From: Eupeodes corollae | Taxonomy: Eukaryota; Arthropoda; Insecta; Diptera; Syrphidae | NCBI RefSeq assembly: GCF_945859685.1 | Contig: NC_079147.1 | Location: 210,183,578-210,247,577 of the forward strand | Direction: 5' to 3' | DNA: 64,000 bases | In this document: one piece after another, positions 45,193 through 56,045 of the stretch | Numbering within the stretch: the first letter of the stretch is position 1 | Layout of the letters: each line of letters starts with the position of its first letter | Notes under the pieces: generated by a model | Told to the model about the DNA's origin: nothing | What the model saw: only the letters and a program-made list of their open reading frames with translations | The model's database searches: none | Position numbers and translations under genes: made by a program

Positions 45193-47300
45193 TTAATTCA
45201 AGAGGAAAAGATTTTCTGAAGTTCTGCGAATATTATGGTTTAACCATCTTAAATGGAAGAACCAAAGGTGACGAGGAAGCAAGCTTTACATTCTTGAATA
45301 ATATGGATAAACTTAGTGAATGATATTTGTAATGTATCGCAAGAACTACTGACGTGCGTGGAACGAATTAGTGTAAAATTAAAAACGAATTAGACATAAA
45401 ATAGTCCCTAAAGCATATTTCTATACCCATCACCACAACCAAGTTTTATCTGTTACCTAAATTACGGAAAAAGACTGAGTACCAAAATAATCTTAGTTTT
45501 AATTTGCAAAATCTAATAATTCAGAAGGATCCATTCGAGCTAAAGGACTTAACCGATTTAATAAAGAATTCAACAAATGATCAGATCGTAAGCTCAAAAT
45601 TTAAGCCGAAGAATAAATGGTACAATTATGAGTGCGAAACAGCCAGGAAAAAAAGTTATAAATTATTCAATATTTTTCGGAAAACGGAAAACCACGAAGC
45701 GAAAGAGAACTATCTACGAGCTCAAAAAGAATATAAGATTTTTTACAAAAGAAGTAAGTCCACATACAACAATCAGCTTAACCTCAAAATAAGCAGTGTA
45801 AAATACAGTAAAGAGTGGTGGAAGTTTGCTTAGGAAATACGTAACCAAGATCATCAAATTTTCACTCAAATTCCGCTCCTGAGCTTAGAAAATATTGTAG
45901 TTCACTTCTTAACCCAAATCAAACGGCAAATCAGATTTCCTATGCACCTTACTTAATTTAGGATCTTGATCTAGTAATGCCCATAACTGTAAATGAAATT
46001 ATAAGTATTCTAGAAAAGTAAGTAAGTAAACTAAACAAAGCACCAGGAGAGGACAGAATTACCTATGAATTCTTCATACATGCAACAGATGACTTCTTGG
46101 AACACCTGGCAGCAGGATTTAATAGGATGTTGAAAGACTGCAAATTAGAAAAAGCCTTTGTGAAAACAATTATCTTTCCCGTATTTAAAAAAAGAGATAC
46201 ATATCAGCCGAGTAATTGAGTGGCCAAAATTATGATGGGAATTCTCAACGAGAGGTTGTACTGTACGAGAGGCAAATGATATACCAACAGAATTTCAGTC
46301 GGGCTTTAGGTAAACTTGATAGAAGCCATATACTTCAACACACAATCACCTGTTTGGACGGGAGAAGAACCCTCCGAAGACACTTTTGGAGTCAAACAGG
46401 GATGTTTGCTATCACCATTGCTTTTCGCACTGTATATAAACGATTTGCATGATTCTTTAGGAGGAGGACTCTTTATTGATTTGTTCAACATAAGGTTGCT
46501 GCTTTATGCAGACGATATGGTTATACTGGCTGATGATGTCACGGTCTTGGAGCAGATGATAACTCAACCAGAATGTAACTGCATTAAATGGAGTCTAGAA
46601 GTAAATCTATCTAAATGAAGAAAATATTCGAATTGTCTCCAACTATAATTACTAAAGAGATGTCGTTTTCAAAGCGCGTAGAACAGCATAAAATCGACGT
46701 GGCAATGCTGCAAAAGGAACTATCAACTTAAAAACCAAATGGAAACTATTTCAGGCGTTTTGTAGAGCTATTCAAACCTATGGTGCTCAGATCTGGGGCT
46801 TTGTAATGTTCGAAGAAGTGGATAAACTTCAGTGCTATTTTTTAAAACGAATTTTGAAATTGTCTACATTTACTTCAAACTACTCTTTGGCAATGGAAAC
46901 TGGGTGGAGGATGGACATTACTATACCCTTGATCTTCACCTCAGATACATATCAAAAACAATATTCGAATACAGTGCAACAAGACTACCGCATCAGCTAA
47001 CACAAATACTTTTGAGGGAAAAATTGTTCTTGGTAAAGGAATTGAACAATCTTGGATAGTGTTTTGGACTGCGTTGGGATGAGAGATCTATTTCTCAAAT
47101 TGATTGCGGCTGTTGAAATTAGAGGGTCAACAAGAAAACCTACGAAGGGCATCTGAGAGCAGTTCGGGCATCTACAAATATCTGGATCATTTAAGAGGAC
47201 AAATTTACATTAACGATGGTTTCGAACTGAACAAGAAAACCTGGATTTTTAAGATTTAGATGTGATTTGATCAAGCTTAATGGAAACAAATTTGGCCAAA
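45193..47300 (+). mobile_element. endonuclease-RT retrotransposon inside Jockey copy C
   Basis: On the + strand: the end of an APE-type endonuclease (SRGKDFLKFCEYYGLTILNG and DEEASFTFLN, 45194-45300); a linker (NKWYNYECETARKKSYKLFN, 45615-45675; KEWWKFA); then RT with LNKAPGEDRITYEFF (about 46030-46080), FGVKQGCLLSPLLFALYIND (46385-46445), RLLLYADDMVILADDV (46493-46540, catalytic ADD intact), CIKWSLEVNLSK, and a C-terminal part with YGAQIWGF (about 46780-46800). Breaks occur between segments. Flanking Jockey sequence on both sides corresponds to adjacent parts of one Jockey element, so this is an insertion. I cannot name the clade. Confidence 0.8.
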
Positions 47301-47334
47301 TTTGAATAAATTCTACACTGGTTTTGATTTCCGT

Positions 47335-47820
47335 TGCCGTTGGTAATCCACATCCAAAGATCAACAATAAGAATCTAAAAACGTATATGAAAAGCTGAGA
47401 GTACTGTCATCAGCGTAACAATTTAGTGGGTTAGAAGTTTGAGACAAAAGATCGTTTATAAAAATAGGGAGGAGTGTCGGAGACAAAACGGAGCCCTGAG
47501 GCACACCAGCGTTTATTATGTATATGTTGGATTTGAATCCATCAAAAACGATGTAAAGTCGATGTAAACCAGTCGTTCTGTAGCTACGAAAGCCATACTG
47601 CCGGTCATTTAGAAGCATTCGTTCAAGATATTTCTTGAGCTGAAAATTGTTCGATTATGCTACAAAATGCATGTTGGATTTGAATCCATCCAAAACGATG
47701 TAAAGTCGATGTAAACCAGTCGTTCTGTAGCTACGAAAGCCATACTGCCGGTCATTTAGAAGCATTCGTTCAAGATATTTCTTGAGCTGAAAATTGTTCG
47801 ATTATGCTACAAAATGCAAA
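47335..47820 (-). mobile_element. Jockey-like copy C, RT part with deletion and duplication
   Basis: Matches about 26437-26900 of the longest copy. The - strand frame 47618-47361 reads LLNDRQYGFRSYRTTG, jumps (internal deletion) to IVFDGFKSN and INAGVPQGSVLSPTLLPIFI, then CYADDSTLSFS. Its 5' part is duplicated in tandem (see the 147-bp repeat). The 5' end of the Jockey element is missing. Confidence 0.85.
47527..47820. repeat. 147-bp tandem duplication
   Basis: Copies at 47527-47673 and 47674-47820 (period 147) differ at one clear position (ATCAAAAACG versus ATCCAAAACG) and at the last two bases. The high identity inside an otherwise decayed element shows that the duplication is young relative to the insertion, or that it has been homogenised or misassembled. 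Confidence 0.93.
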
Positions 47821-50083
47821 GCACCAATTCTGGTGAAAACCAATTCGCTTCACGGCTTAATCACTTTTTTCTGGGATACATGTCATTTAGTAAATATTTT
47901 GGTACCCGAACGTAGATCGCTATATCTTTATTATACATAGAGCCTTGGGTTAAGAAAATATGACCACTAGAACGGGATTCAGTGATTGCATCAACAGTTC
48001 AACTACTGTATGAAAGGTGGCACTATAATCAAATTTTATAATTAAATATCATAATAAATGTTCTTTGTTTTACGAGATCCCGAAAATTGTGAATCATTAA
48101 AATTACAACAATTTGGCATTGAGATCACCTTGTGATTGCCAAATTAATGAGGTGCAACCTATGAGATTCTAAGAGAACTTTGAAAGTGGTAGTGAACTAG
48201 CTATGTTTTTGTCGAAATGTGATAAATGCCAATAAGTGGTCGAGTAGTCCAACAGCACAACATATGCAGCCTGTGTCTATTTTGTCTATTAAATAGAAAT
48301 GTTGTCCATTACTGAATTCTAATCAAAGTATGAACAAAAAAGTAGTTATGTGGCTTTGAATTTTATTCACAACAAAGAAAAAAAAAAGTTTCTGAAGTTT
48401 TTAGGTGATCTTTCTCATATTTGAACAAGAATTGTCTCCAAACCCCATCGATACACATACCTACCGTTTCAGGGCTTGTAAAACCCATTCTGAAAGTTAA
48501 ACATTCAAGGTGTCAGTTTTATAATCATTTGTCAACCCATTGCATTGAAATTTCCTTGTTCGCCGAATTTTCTACTAAAATACTTACTTTGTAAAGAACA
48601 AATGTTACTTACCTAAAAAACAATTGTTATTTATTCAAACAAAGAGAAATATTTAACTACTTTTTTTTGTATTTATTATCAATAAATTTATAATCCATTA
48701 TTGTTCTGTTTTTTGTTTTAAATTTTCTTTTAACTACAAATATAACTACATGCATTAAAAATATGGACTATTTGAATATTTTTTTTCTTAAATTGGTTAA
48801 ATATTAGACATTATTATTAATTCATGTAAAACAAATATTACAATCATATAGAAAGTAATAATAATAATAATATAACCTCTGTTCTCAATTCAAAATTTTA
48901 AAAAAATATAAGTTTTTTTTTGTTTTGTTTTTAGTGAAATATACATTTTACAGTTTTAGTTAATATTAAAACAAAAATAATAATAAAATAAAAATATTTA
49001 TATTTTTTCTTTCATTTGTTTGTAATTAAATATAAATAATAATTTTATTTTTAATAATAATATATTTTCAACTTTAAAACCTAATAAGGCACATATAATA
49101 GTTTTTCTTTATTTTCTTATTTTTATTTATATTTCTTTTTCATAATGTTTATATTTTTATATTTTTCATACTACATAACTGAATTTATTTATTTTTATTT
49201 GTGATGTTCGTTGTATGACCGATTGTATTTTATTTGTTTTTGTTTTTGTGTTTGATTTTGTTTTTCATTTTAGTTTTTGGCATCTATATAATTTATTATT
49301 GTTTTGTAATAATAATTTTGTTTCTTTTTTTAAATTAAGTTGAATACAAAAAAGTAATTTGATACTCATTGTTGTGAGTCTTCTATTTTTTCCCTGGCTT
49401 TGGTCTATAAGTTATCGGATAAGAACTAGTGCTGTGGGAAATATAAACATATGGGTCGAATTATTTATGAATTTTTGTCAAAATTTTGTTTAAAAAACAC
49501 AGTTCACTTTCTTTCGTTTAAGAAAGAAGTGAATGCTTCAAATTAAAAAAAATGTGAAATAATGAAATGGTCCTTCGAGCTGGATTTGTATATAAATTAA
49601 AACAAGTTTAAATTTGATTCTCATAATTAAAGTACAACCATTGCCGGGTAACCTAACTAGAAGCAATTGTGTGTGCCATGCATAGGCAACTTTTATCGAT
49701 TTTGGTAGTTCGAGCCGGAACAACTCTAAATGATTTCTTTTTTCCAAGTAAAAGTTGTTTTAATAATACAAAACGTACTTTGAATTTTCTTTTTTACCTT
49801 TCCGTTGAGGGGTTTTTAATTCTCTGTCTGGTTTTTGCTTAAATTAATTTTCTGTGACTACCAAAATATTCTGAATTTTCGACTCTTTTTCTCATTTAAT
49901 TTTTAATCAAATTTACATTGTTATATAATTTTAAATTAACTTGAAAAATATTTATACTAAGAAGAAAAAAAAAGAAAACTACAATTCTAACCGTCTCCTG
50001 AAAGTGTTGTTTTTCTGGCTTCTTCTTGTTTGTATTATTTTCTATCCTTATCTGTGAAAACAAAACGAAACAAACAAAACCTT
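47821..50083. other. AT-rich region, may hold a long 3' UTR
   Basis: 48.6-50.08 kb is extremely A/T-rich with poly-T and ATT repeats and follows (on the - strand) the stop codon of the terminal exon at 50.08-51.29 kb, so at least part is probably its 3' UTR. Many AATAAA-like sequences prevent choosing an end. At 47.84-47.90 kb a weak mariner-like FFLGYM remnant is visible. Confidence 0.4.
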
Positions 50084-51291
50084 TTATCTTCGTGGCTTTC
50101 CAAAACTTCCCGAAGGTCCACCACCATTTCCATAAATTACAGCTCCACCGCCATTACCGTATATCGCTTGTGCACTACTCCCTGGACCACCATTCATCAT
50201 CGGAGGTCCTTGTGATGATTTCCTATGCAGTGTCGCTGCATCGGCTTCATTAAGATCCAAACCGGCGACCATTTGTGCAATTTCACGCTCTTTTTTCATG
50301 TCAGGCGGATTGAATTGTAGACTAGCAAGTGATCCATGACTTCGACTTCGATGCTCCTGTCGGATTGAATAGCTGAAGGCACGTTCGTTGAGATGACCTT
50401 TACGCCGGTAGATGCCAGTGCCGCCGGGTGATTCGGCTCCCGAATTGCCTGACTCGTCTAAGCCGTTGCCAACTGAAGCAGCCATCTTTCGATTGCTCAT
50501 CGCCAGGGGTCGTGGTTCGCCGATCATTGACTGAGCTACTTGTGGCGGAGGTGGACCGTGTGCGTGTGCATGGTAGGCGTAGAGCGATGGAACAATGGGC
50601 ATTCCCACAGGTATACCACCGTTCATTTTGTCCTTTTTCTTCTTTTTCGACGAGGTCGAGGTCCGGGAAGGCTGCAGAGTTGCGTATTGCTGCGGCATCA
50701 TGACCTGCATCGGCATCCCAACCGGACCCATGTGATGCCCTGCCGGATGACCCATCATCGGATGCGGTGGTGGATGGTGTGGATGATGTGGATGGTGTGG
50801 TGGAGGTGGGGCGCCATTCATCGGAAATCCTCGATGACTTATTGTGTGATAGTGCCTCGATGGTGGTGGCCCACTGACTGGACCATACATCACGCTTGCT
50901 GCACCTCCATGATGCATACCCGGACGTTGTAGGGTGTTTGCATGAATCGGTTTCGGTCGAATTAGGGTCCCTGAAAGACTCTGACTGCCTCCACCAAGAC
51001 CTCCGCCGCCACCGCCGCCGCCATTCGATGATTTCGATGACTTTTTGTCCTTTTTCTTTTTCTCTTCTTTCATTGGTGGCGGAGGAACATCGATGGGGTT
51101 GCTTATTTGTCGAGCCCTCACCGGCCTGCCCAGGGTTGATGTGTTGCCCGAGTATACCTCATACGGACTTTCCATGGCTATGCCATCAAGTTGATCCTGT
51201 GAACCATTCCAGACTTTATGATTCTCATCGCCGTTATAGATTGAGCCATCCCCATCGTCTACTACATGAATATCTGCACTGCTGCCATAAA
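50084..51291 (-). CDS. terminal exon of a large gene, low-complexity tail
   Basis: A convincing splice acceptor (pyrimidine-rich TTTCTTTCTTTGCAG, ending at 51292 on the - strand) opens a 1208-bp exon that runs to a stop at 50084. The first two bases finish a Val codon, so upstream exons exist beyond this point. The exon encodes about 400 residues: an acidic start (DIHVVDDGDGSIYNGDE), SPYEVYSGNTSTLGRPVRAR, a PPPP motif and Lys-rich KKKKDKKSSKSS, a Gly run, His/Pro-rich stretches (PPPPHHPHHPHHPPPHPMMG), a second KKKKKDK patch, Arg/Ser sites (RAFSYSIRQEHRSRSHGSLA), a better-conserved-looking MKKEREIAQMVAGLDLNEAD, and a C-terminus SGSFGKPRR. There is no membrane segment, signal or catalytic domain in this exon. 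The style (Tyr, Ser, PPPP motifs) suits the cytoplasmic tail of a neuronal adhesion receptor or an adaptor protein, but I do not recognise the gene. Antisense frames here are shadows. GC is clearly higher than the flanks, as for real coding sequence. Confidence 0.85.
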
Positions 51292-51300
51292 CTGCAAAGA
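51292..51300 (-). other. splice acceptor of the terminal exon
   Basis: TCTTTGCAG on the - strand, preceded by a long C/T-rich tract (to about 51315). The frame upstream of it (39 residues, F/I-rich) is intronic, not protein. Confidence 0.8.
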
Positions 51301-52439
51301 AAGAAAGAAAAATTCCAGAATTAAAAATGAGAAAAAAATCAATTATACAAAAGAAATAAATAATTGTTCTACAACTCAAATCACGTATCGCGTAAAACCT
51401 CAAAACAGTGAAAGTCCAAAAACAAGAGAAAAAAAAGTTGTATCTGGAGAAACTCGTGGTCTTATTTTGTTTGTGTGTGATTTTTGTTGAAAAATTACAA
51501 ACGCATATCTTTGGAAGCTTATTAGCTTTTGCAGGGTTAATTGTAATTGTTAACTGACGAAATGTTAACCACGTTATTATTATTATTTGCTTTTGAGTCC
51601 AAGTTTTTCTTCTGTATTTTGATTATGATCAACATCACGTGTGTGACTTTCAGATTTTGAGATTTCAAGGCTATAAATTCTGCTTATAAATCAGAAAATA
51701 AAGAAGAAATATATAATGGAACTCTGTCATTTTTCTGCGGGCTCATAATTATTATAAAGTTGAGAAAGGTTAGAATGTGATTGATTGGGCAATTTAAATA
51801 ATGATATAAAAATATAAGAGCATGAAATTTCGTTGATTTACCAGATTTCTCATTGATTGAGATATATACTTAAATTCTTTTATCTTTTTTTTTTGATTGA
51901 ATGTTAAAGAGTCTCAAGCCTTTAAGCTACCAAGGTCAGTGGGGAAGTAGAAGTCTGACTTAATCGTCAAAAAAATTTAGATTGTTTTTTTTTTAATAAA
52001 AAGAAGAAGGAGCGGTTTGTTTGGGTTTTTTTAAATGGAAGTCGTCTTTTATGCTCATCACAATGTTCTTCAAAGTTGTGTTTCGGTTGTTCTATGTTTC
52101 AAAATGTTGGTAATATGTTGTGCATGAGTCAAATTAAAAAGGGAAACCAAAATTAGGAATATTCAATTGAAACATGAAAAGTGAAGCACACAATATCAGC
52201 ATTGTGCTCTTGAATAAGAACTCTTTCTATATTTGGACAGTTAAGCACAACTTATCAAAGTTATCGTAAGACCACCCCCTACGAATTTACTTACTGACTT
52301 ATGAGGTTTGAAAGTCGACTGGAAAATTATAGATAACGTATTTAATTCGTTGATATTTTTGCCTTGCCATAATTAAGAAGGCTCACTGAATTAACTGAAT
52401 ATTGACAATGCTTTCTTAACAGTAAAAACCTCAATAAAT

Positions 52440-52690
52440 CCTACCGACGGTCATGTTTTGACATTTAGAAGATTAAATTTATTTTGCTCCCAATCAATTG
52501 CACTTTTCATTCTACCAACCAAACAATTTTCCGTAATACTCAAACTTACGGATGAACTGCACAGACGCCAGTATAAAGATTCATTTTTCAACTGCACATC
52601 AAGAATGTGGAATGCTTTACCCTTCTGCTTTTCCTTCCATTATTCGACATCTTTAGTTCAAATTATCAACTATCTCCACTGATAACAATC
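52440..52690 (+). mobile_element. Jockey-type 3' relic
   Basis: RRQYKDSFFNCTSRMWNALP (about 52560-52620) matches the RDSFLSRTMRMWNALP motif near the C-terminus of Jockey-like ORF2 proteins. Only ~80 residues survive, in the frame 52458-52682. Confidence 0.65.
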
Positions 52691-54019
52691 CCTTTATGTT
52701 TCTAAATGTCGCAAGTTATGCAAACATTTCTTATAAATTTAAGGAATGTAATAACAGGCAAAAGATTGATAATAGTGAAAATTTAAACCCCATTCTTCAA
52801 GTGTGTTTAATTAATGTAATCTTTGAACAGTTTCTCCTCACTTTATTGAAACTTTATATCTCAGACTTTGAAAGACATTGATTTCTTGCATCTTCCTGTT
52901 GTACTTGACTTAGGAGAACTTTTTTTGGATTTCATTTTCTGAGTCTACTTTATAGAAAAAATATCAATAACATTATAAATGTCAGGTTCTTTTTGCGTAA
53001 CAAATAATAATCTAACACATACAAAACACAAACCTTGCCAAAGAAAATAAGTAAGACAAAAAAAGCAGATCACCTCCGGTTGGTGATCAAATTTATTTCA
53101 GTTCTCCCAGACCCCAGTTTGATATATCAATTTTCAAATCACAACAAGAAAACTAAATTACAAAACGAGTTGTTATAGGTACGATTATAGGTGTATAGAA
53201 AACGACTGCCCTTCAGGCAAGGGCGTTACGTGTAAAATGATAAGCTACACGACACAGCGGGTTTGTGAGGTATTTTTATTTTCTTCTGTATAATTCTACA
53301 TCTCAGAGATGGAAACTTGATTTTCTTCTTGAGTTCTTTTATACCAGTAGTAGAATAGAAGTCACAAAACCCTTTAGAGAATATTAAAATATTTGACGGT
53401 TAATTATTGAAGCTGAAAGCTTATTAGTTTATGTTGTTTTTCTGTGAGATTTGTGACATAAATACTCCTCTGTCACCTACATAAACAACAGCTTTAAAGG
53501 TAATACCTTCATAAGCTCTTAGATTATATGACAACTGATCTGATCTGCATAAGTAACTTGCTTTTATTTGTAACTTTAAGTGTTGTAATGTCAGGGTTTT
53601 TGAATAGTAGGCGACTAAATTATTGTTAAACGGATTAATTGGAGCAGTTAAATGTTAGATTATACCTTTTTCCAATTTGTAACAGATAGAATTTAAGACA
53701 AAAAGTTTTACTTGTGTATTTGAAGTCAGAAAATGAAAAAAGCAATATTTTAAGAAACTTATAGTTTTGGATAATATACACAAGTCGTAGGCTAGAAAAA
53801 AAAAAATTATAAAAATTATCCAATTTATTTTGTAGGTTGAATACCTTACAGAACAAGGTGTAAGAGGCTCAAAAGCTATTGCATATATTAAGTTTTAAGT
53901 ACTAAGTTCATTCTTTTCTTTGTTATCGCTTATCTTGAAAAAATGATATAGTAAGCCTACTCAAAGATGTTTTTGTGTGTATAGCAAGCCCGTTTAGATC
54001 GGACCCTTTTATACGATAC

Positions 54020-54250
54020 GTCAACTTACTGCACTCTTTAGTGAAGTAACCAGTTCAACTATTAAACATGCTTTTCTAGGAATTCCATTTCAGTTGCTCT
54101 GTGAAATACAGAGTTTAGTTTCCTAACCGTACATCAAGAATGTGAAATTCCTTTCCATGCTCTGTAAAAAATTCAGAGCTAGCATACAACGAAACTTACT
54201 TCCTAAATCATCCCCTTGTTTTGTTGCTCATTAAACATGTTCTTATCGTT
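54020..54250 (+). mobile_element. Jockey-type 3' relic
   Basis: RTSRMWNSFPCSVKNSE (about 54130-54180) matches the same C-terminal motif. Frame breaks flank it. Confidence 0.55.
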
Positions 54251-54319
54251 CTTTTCTTTTATGTCTTTCGTCAAAATAAATATGAGATTTCTGCTACAAA
54301 TCAGATCCATTTCATTCGT

Positions 54320-54560
54320 TATTTTAATTTACTGTGCTCTAGCTAAGTAGCCTGCCACCTTTACACAGTTCAACGATACATGCTCTTCTCAGAACATCCG
54401 ACTTTGGTCGTACTATGATGGACAGAGATTTGTTTTTTCGCCGTAGTATAAGAATGTGAAATGCTTTACCACGCTCTGCTTTTCCCATCATTGCAATGCT
54501 CAAGAATTAAGAAACAATGTACGATGTCAACTTTTTTTAACACCACCTTATTTCACAGTT
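54320..54560 (+). mobile_element. Jockey-type 3' relic
   Basis: VRTSDFGRTTMDRDLFFRRS and IRMWNALPRSAFPII (about 54385-54495) match the C-terminus of the 25.7-kb Jockey-like ORF (VRTVKFRDSFLSRTMRMWNA). It lies ~80 bp after the preceding relic, and the two may be a duplicated pair. Confidence 0.65.
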
Positions 54561-55514
54561 TCACTGGCTCAATCGTACTGGGGATTCTTAATTAGAACGT
54601 TCTTGATAAGAACGAAAACAAAAGATGCCCAAAGAGCAATGTCGATAAGGGCATTGTTCCAAAAAAGTCTTTGGAATTCGTGAAAACTTTTTTTTTCCAA
54701 TTAAGAAAGTTTGTTCCATTTGTAATGCATCGAAAATTAGTGGAAAAGCTGAGACTTTTGCTAGATCTTTAAAAAAGAATTTGCTTATCTTCTTTAAGCT
54801 AGGCTTAGGCATTTGCTGATAAAATGAAGATATCCTCTTCCGGTCTTCACACTCACAAACACACCACATAACTCAAATGTTCGGACACCCATTATTTTAA
54901 TTCTGTGCCCTTTGAGTTGAGATCTGTTAGACTATCTATCGATAGGGTGTATTGTTTTTCTTTAAGACATATTCGGTCATAAGATCTCTAGAATTCCCAA
55001 TAAGTTTCCAAGGCTTAAATTAATGCAGTCTCAAGAAAACTTTGGAGAGATTTTATATTGATTTAAGGCAATGCCAGTGATCTGTTTTGGCTAATTTGTC
55101 TGTCTTTTTATTCCAGTCGATGTCTCTAGGTCCTAGAACCGAGAAAAGAGTTGTATAGTGTTGGCTTCGTAGTTTGTTTCTTCCTACAGCACTGTCTTAT
55201 CTTTTTTGAAGCCCAAGGGGGTATGAGCAATTTATGTGCTAAAGATTTTAGGCCTTTGCGTTATGAAAAATTAAAAATTCAGTACAATTTTTGTTTTTAA
55301 AGTCCCTATAATTTAAAATTTTAACATAAATGTTGAAAAGGGAACCATGTTCTGCTGTATACCGTAAACCTGAGTAAGGTTTAATAAAAATTTAAAGGTT
55401 ATATCGTAAGAACCTTTTAATTATGACAGCTAATTGCTTTTAAATGATTACTTGCTAAACCTCGAAGAATTTTTTACCACTCTATTAAATTTCATAAATA
55501 AGTGTATAATAACA

Positions 55515-56045
55515 CAAACATGAAATGTGGGCGGATACAACGCCTCTTGAGGGTATATTTACAGATGTTTCATTTCCACCTTTGAAAAGGTATCAATCGC
55601 TTCCATTAAATGTCATCATTATACAAACATCAAAAGTCCTCCTTGTAAATGATTACATACTCATGAGAAGTGAGCGGGTACCACGCCACCTGAGGGTTTT
55701 ATTTAGTTTCAATGTAAATTTATCAGTTACACTCTGTTAAATTTCATAACTCTACAAGAATCAGAAGTATTCCATGTAAATGGTATAGAAATACGAGAAA
55801 AGTAGGCGATTACCAAGCCCCTTTGATGACTAACCTCATGTTTTCAGTTTTTGTGATATTTCGGTTGGAGTGTTTACCACGCCCCCTGAGTGCTTAATTT
55901 TTGTATCTAGGTTGTCGTTCGTGGTTTCATATGCATACCTACCACTGGATTGAAATTTATTTATTCTACAGCACTTAGATGTGGTAGTTTTACCTATTGC
56001 CTTGTATATTTTGTGGGTGCATACCACGCCCCCTAAATTGAAAAT
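55515..56045. repeat. degenerate tandem satellite with CCACGCCCCCTGAG cores
   Basis: Five units share a core of type (G)TACCACGCCCCCTGAGGG at about 55535, 55678, 55810, 55876 and 56021, usually preceded by a G(T/C)GGGCG-type sequence so that the core is a short inverted repeat. TGTAAATGGTATAGAAATAC / TGTAAATGATTACATACTCA spacers lie between. Unit length is roughly 130-146 bp, with one short unit. Divergence between units is high. No protein is encoded; short open frames here are accidental. Confidence 0.75.

Larger units (their letters stand above)
51301..55500. other. probable intron/intergenic region with Jockey 3' relics
   Basis: Presumably intronic to the - strand gene at 50-51 kb, but no other exon is recognisable. 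Three short relics of Jockey-type C-termini on the + strand are listed separately. A palindromic TATCGATA, the fly DRE motif, occurs at 54937-54944; one copy is expected about once per 65 kb by chance. Confidence 0.4.

Noticed and set aside
50428..51324. Long + strand open frames (91-142 codons) opposite the terminal exon
   Set aside because: They are antisense shadows of the GC-rich - strand coding exon, which has the splice acceptor and coherent protein composition.
54937..54944. TATCGATA as a DREF-binding promoter element
   Set aside because: A single 8-bp match is expected by chance in a window this size, and no promoter context or coding start lies nearby.
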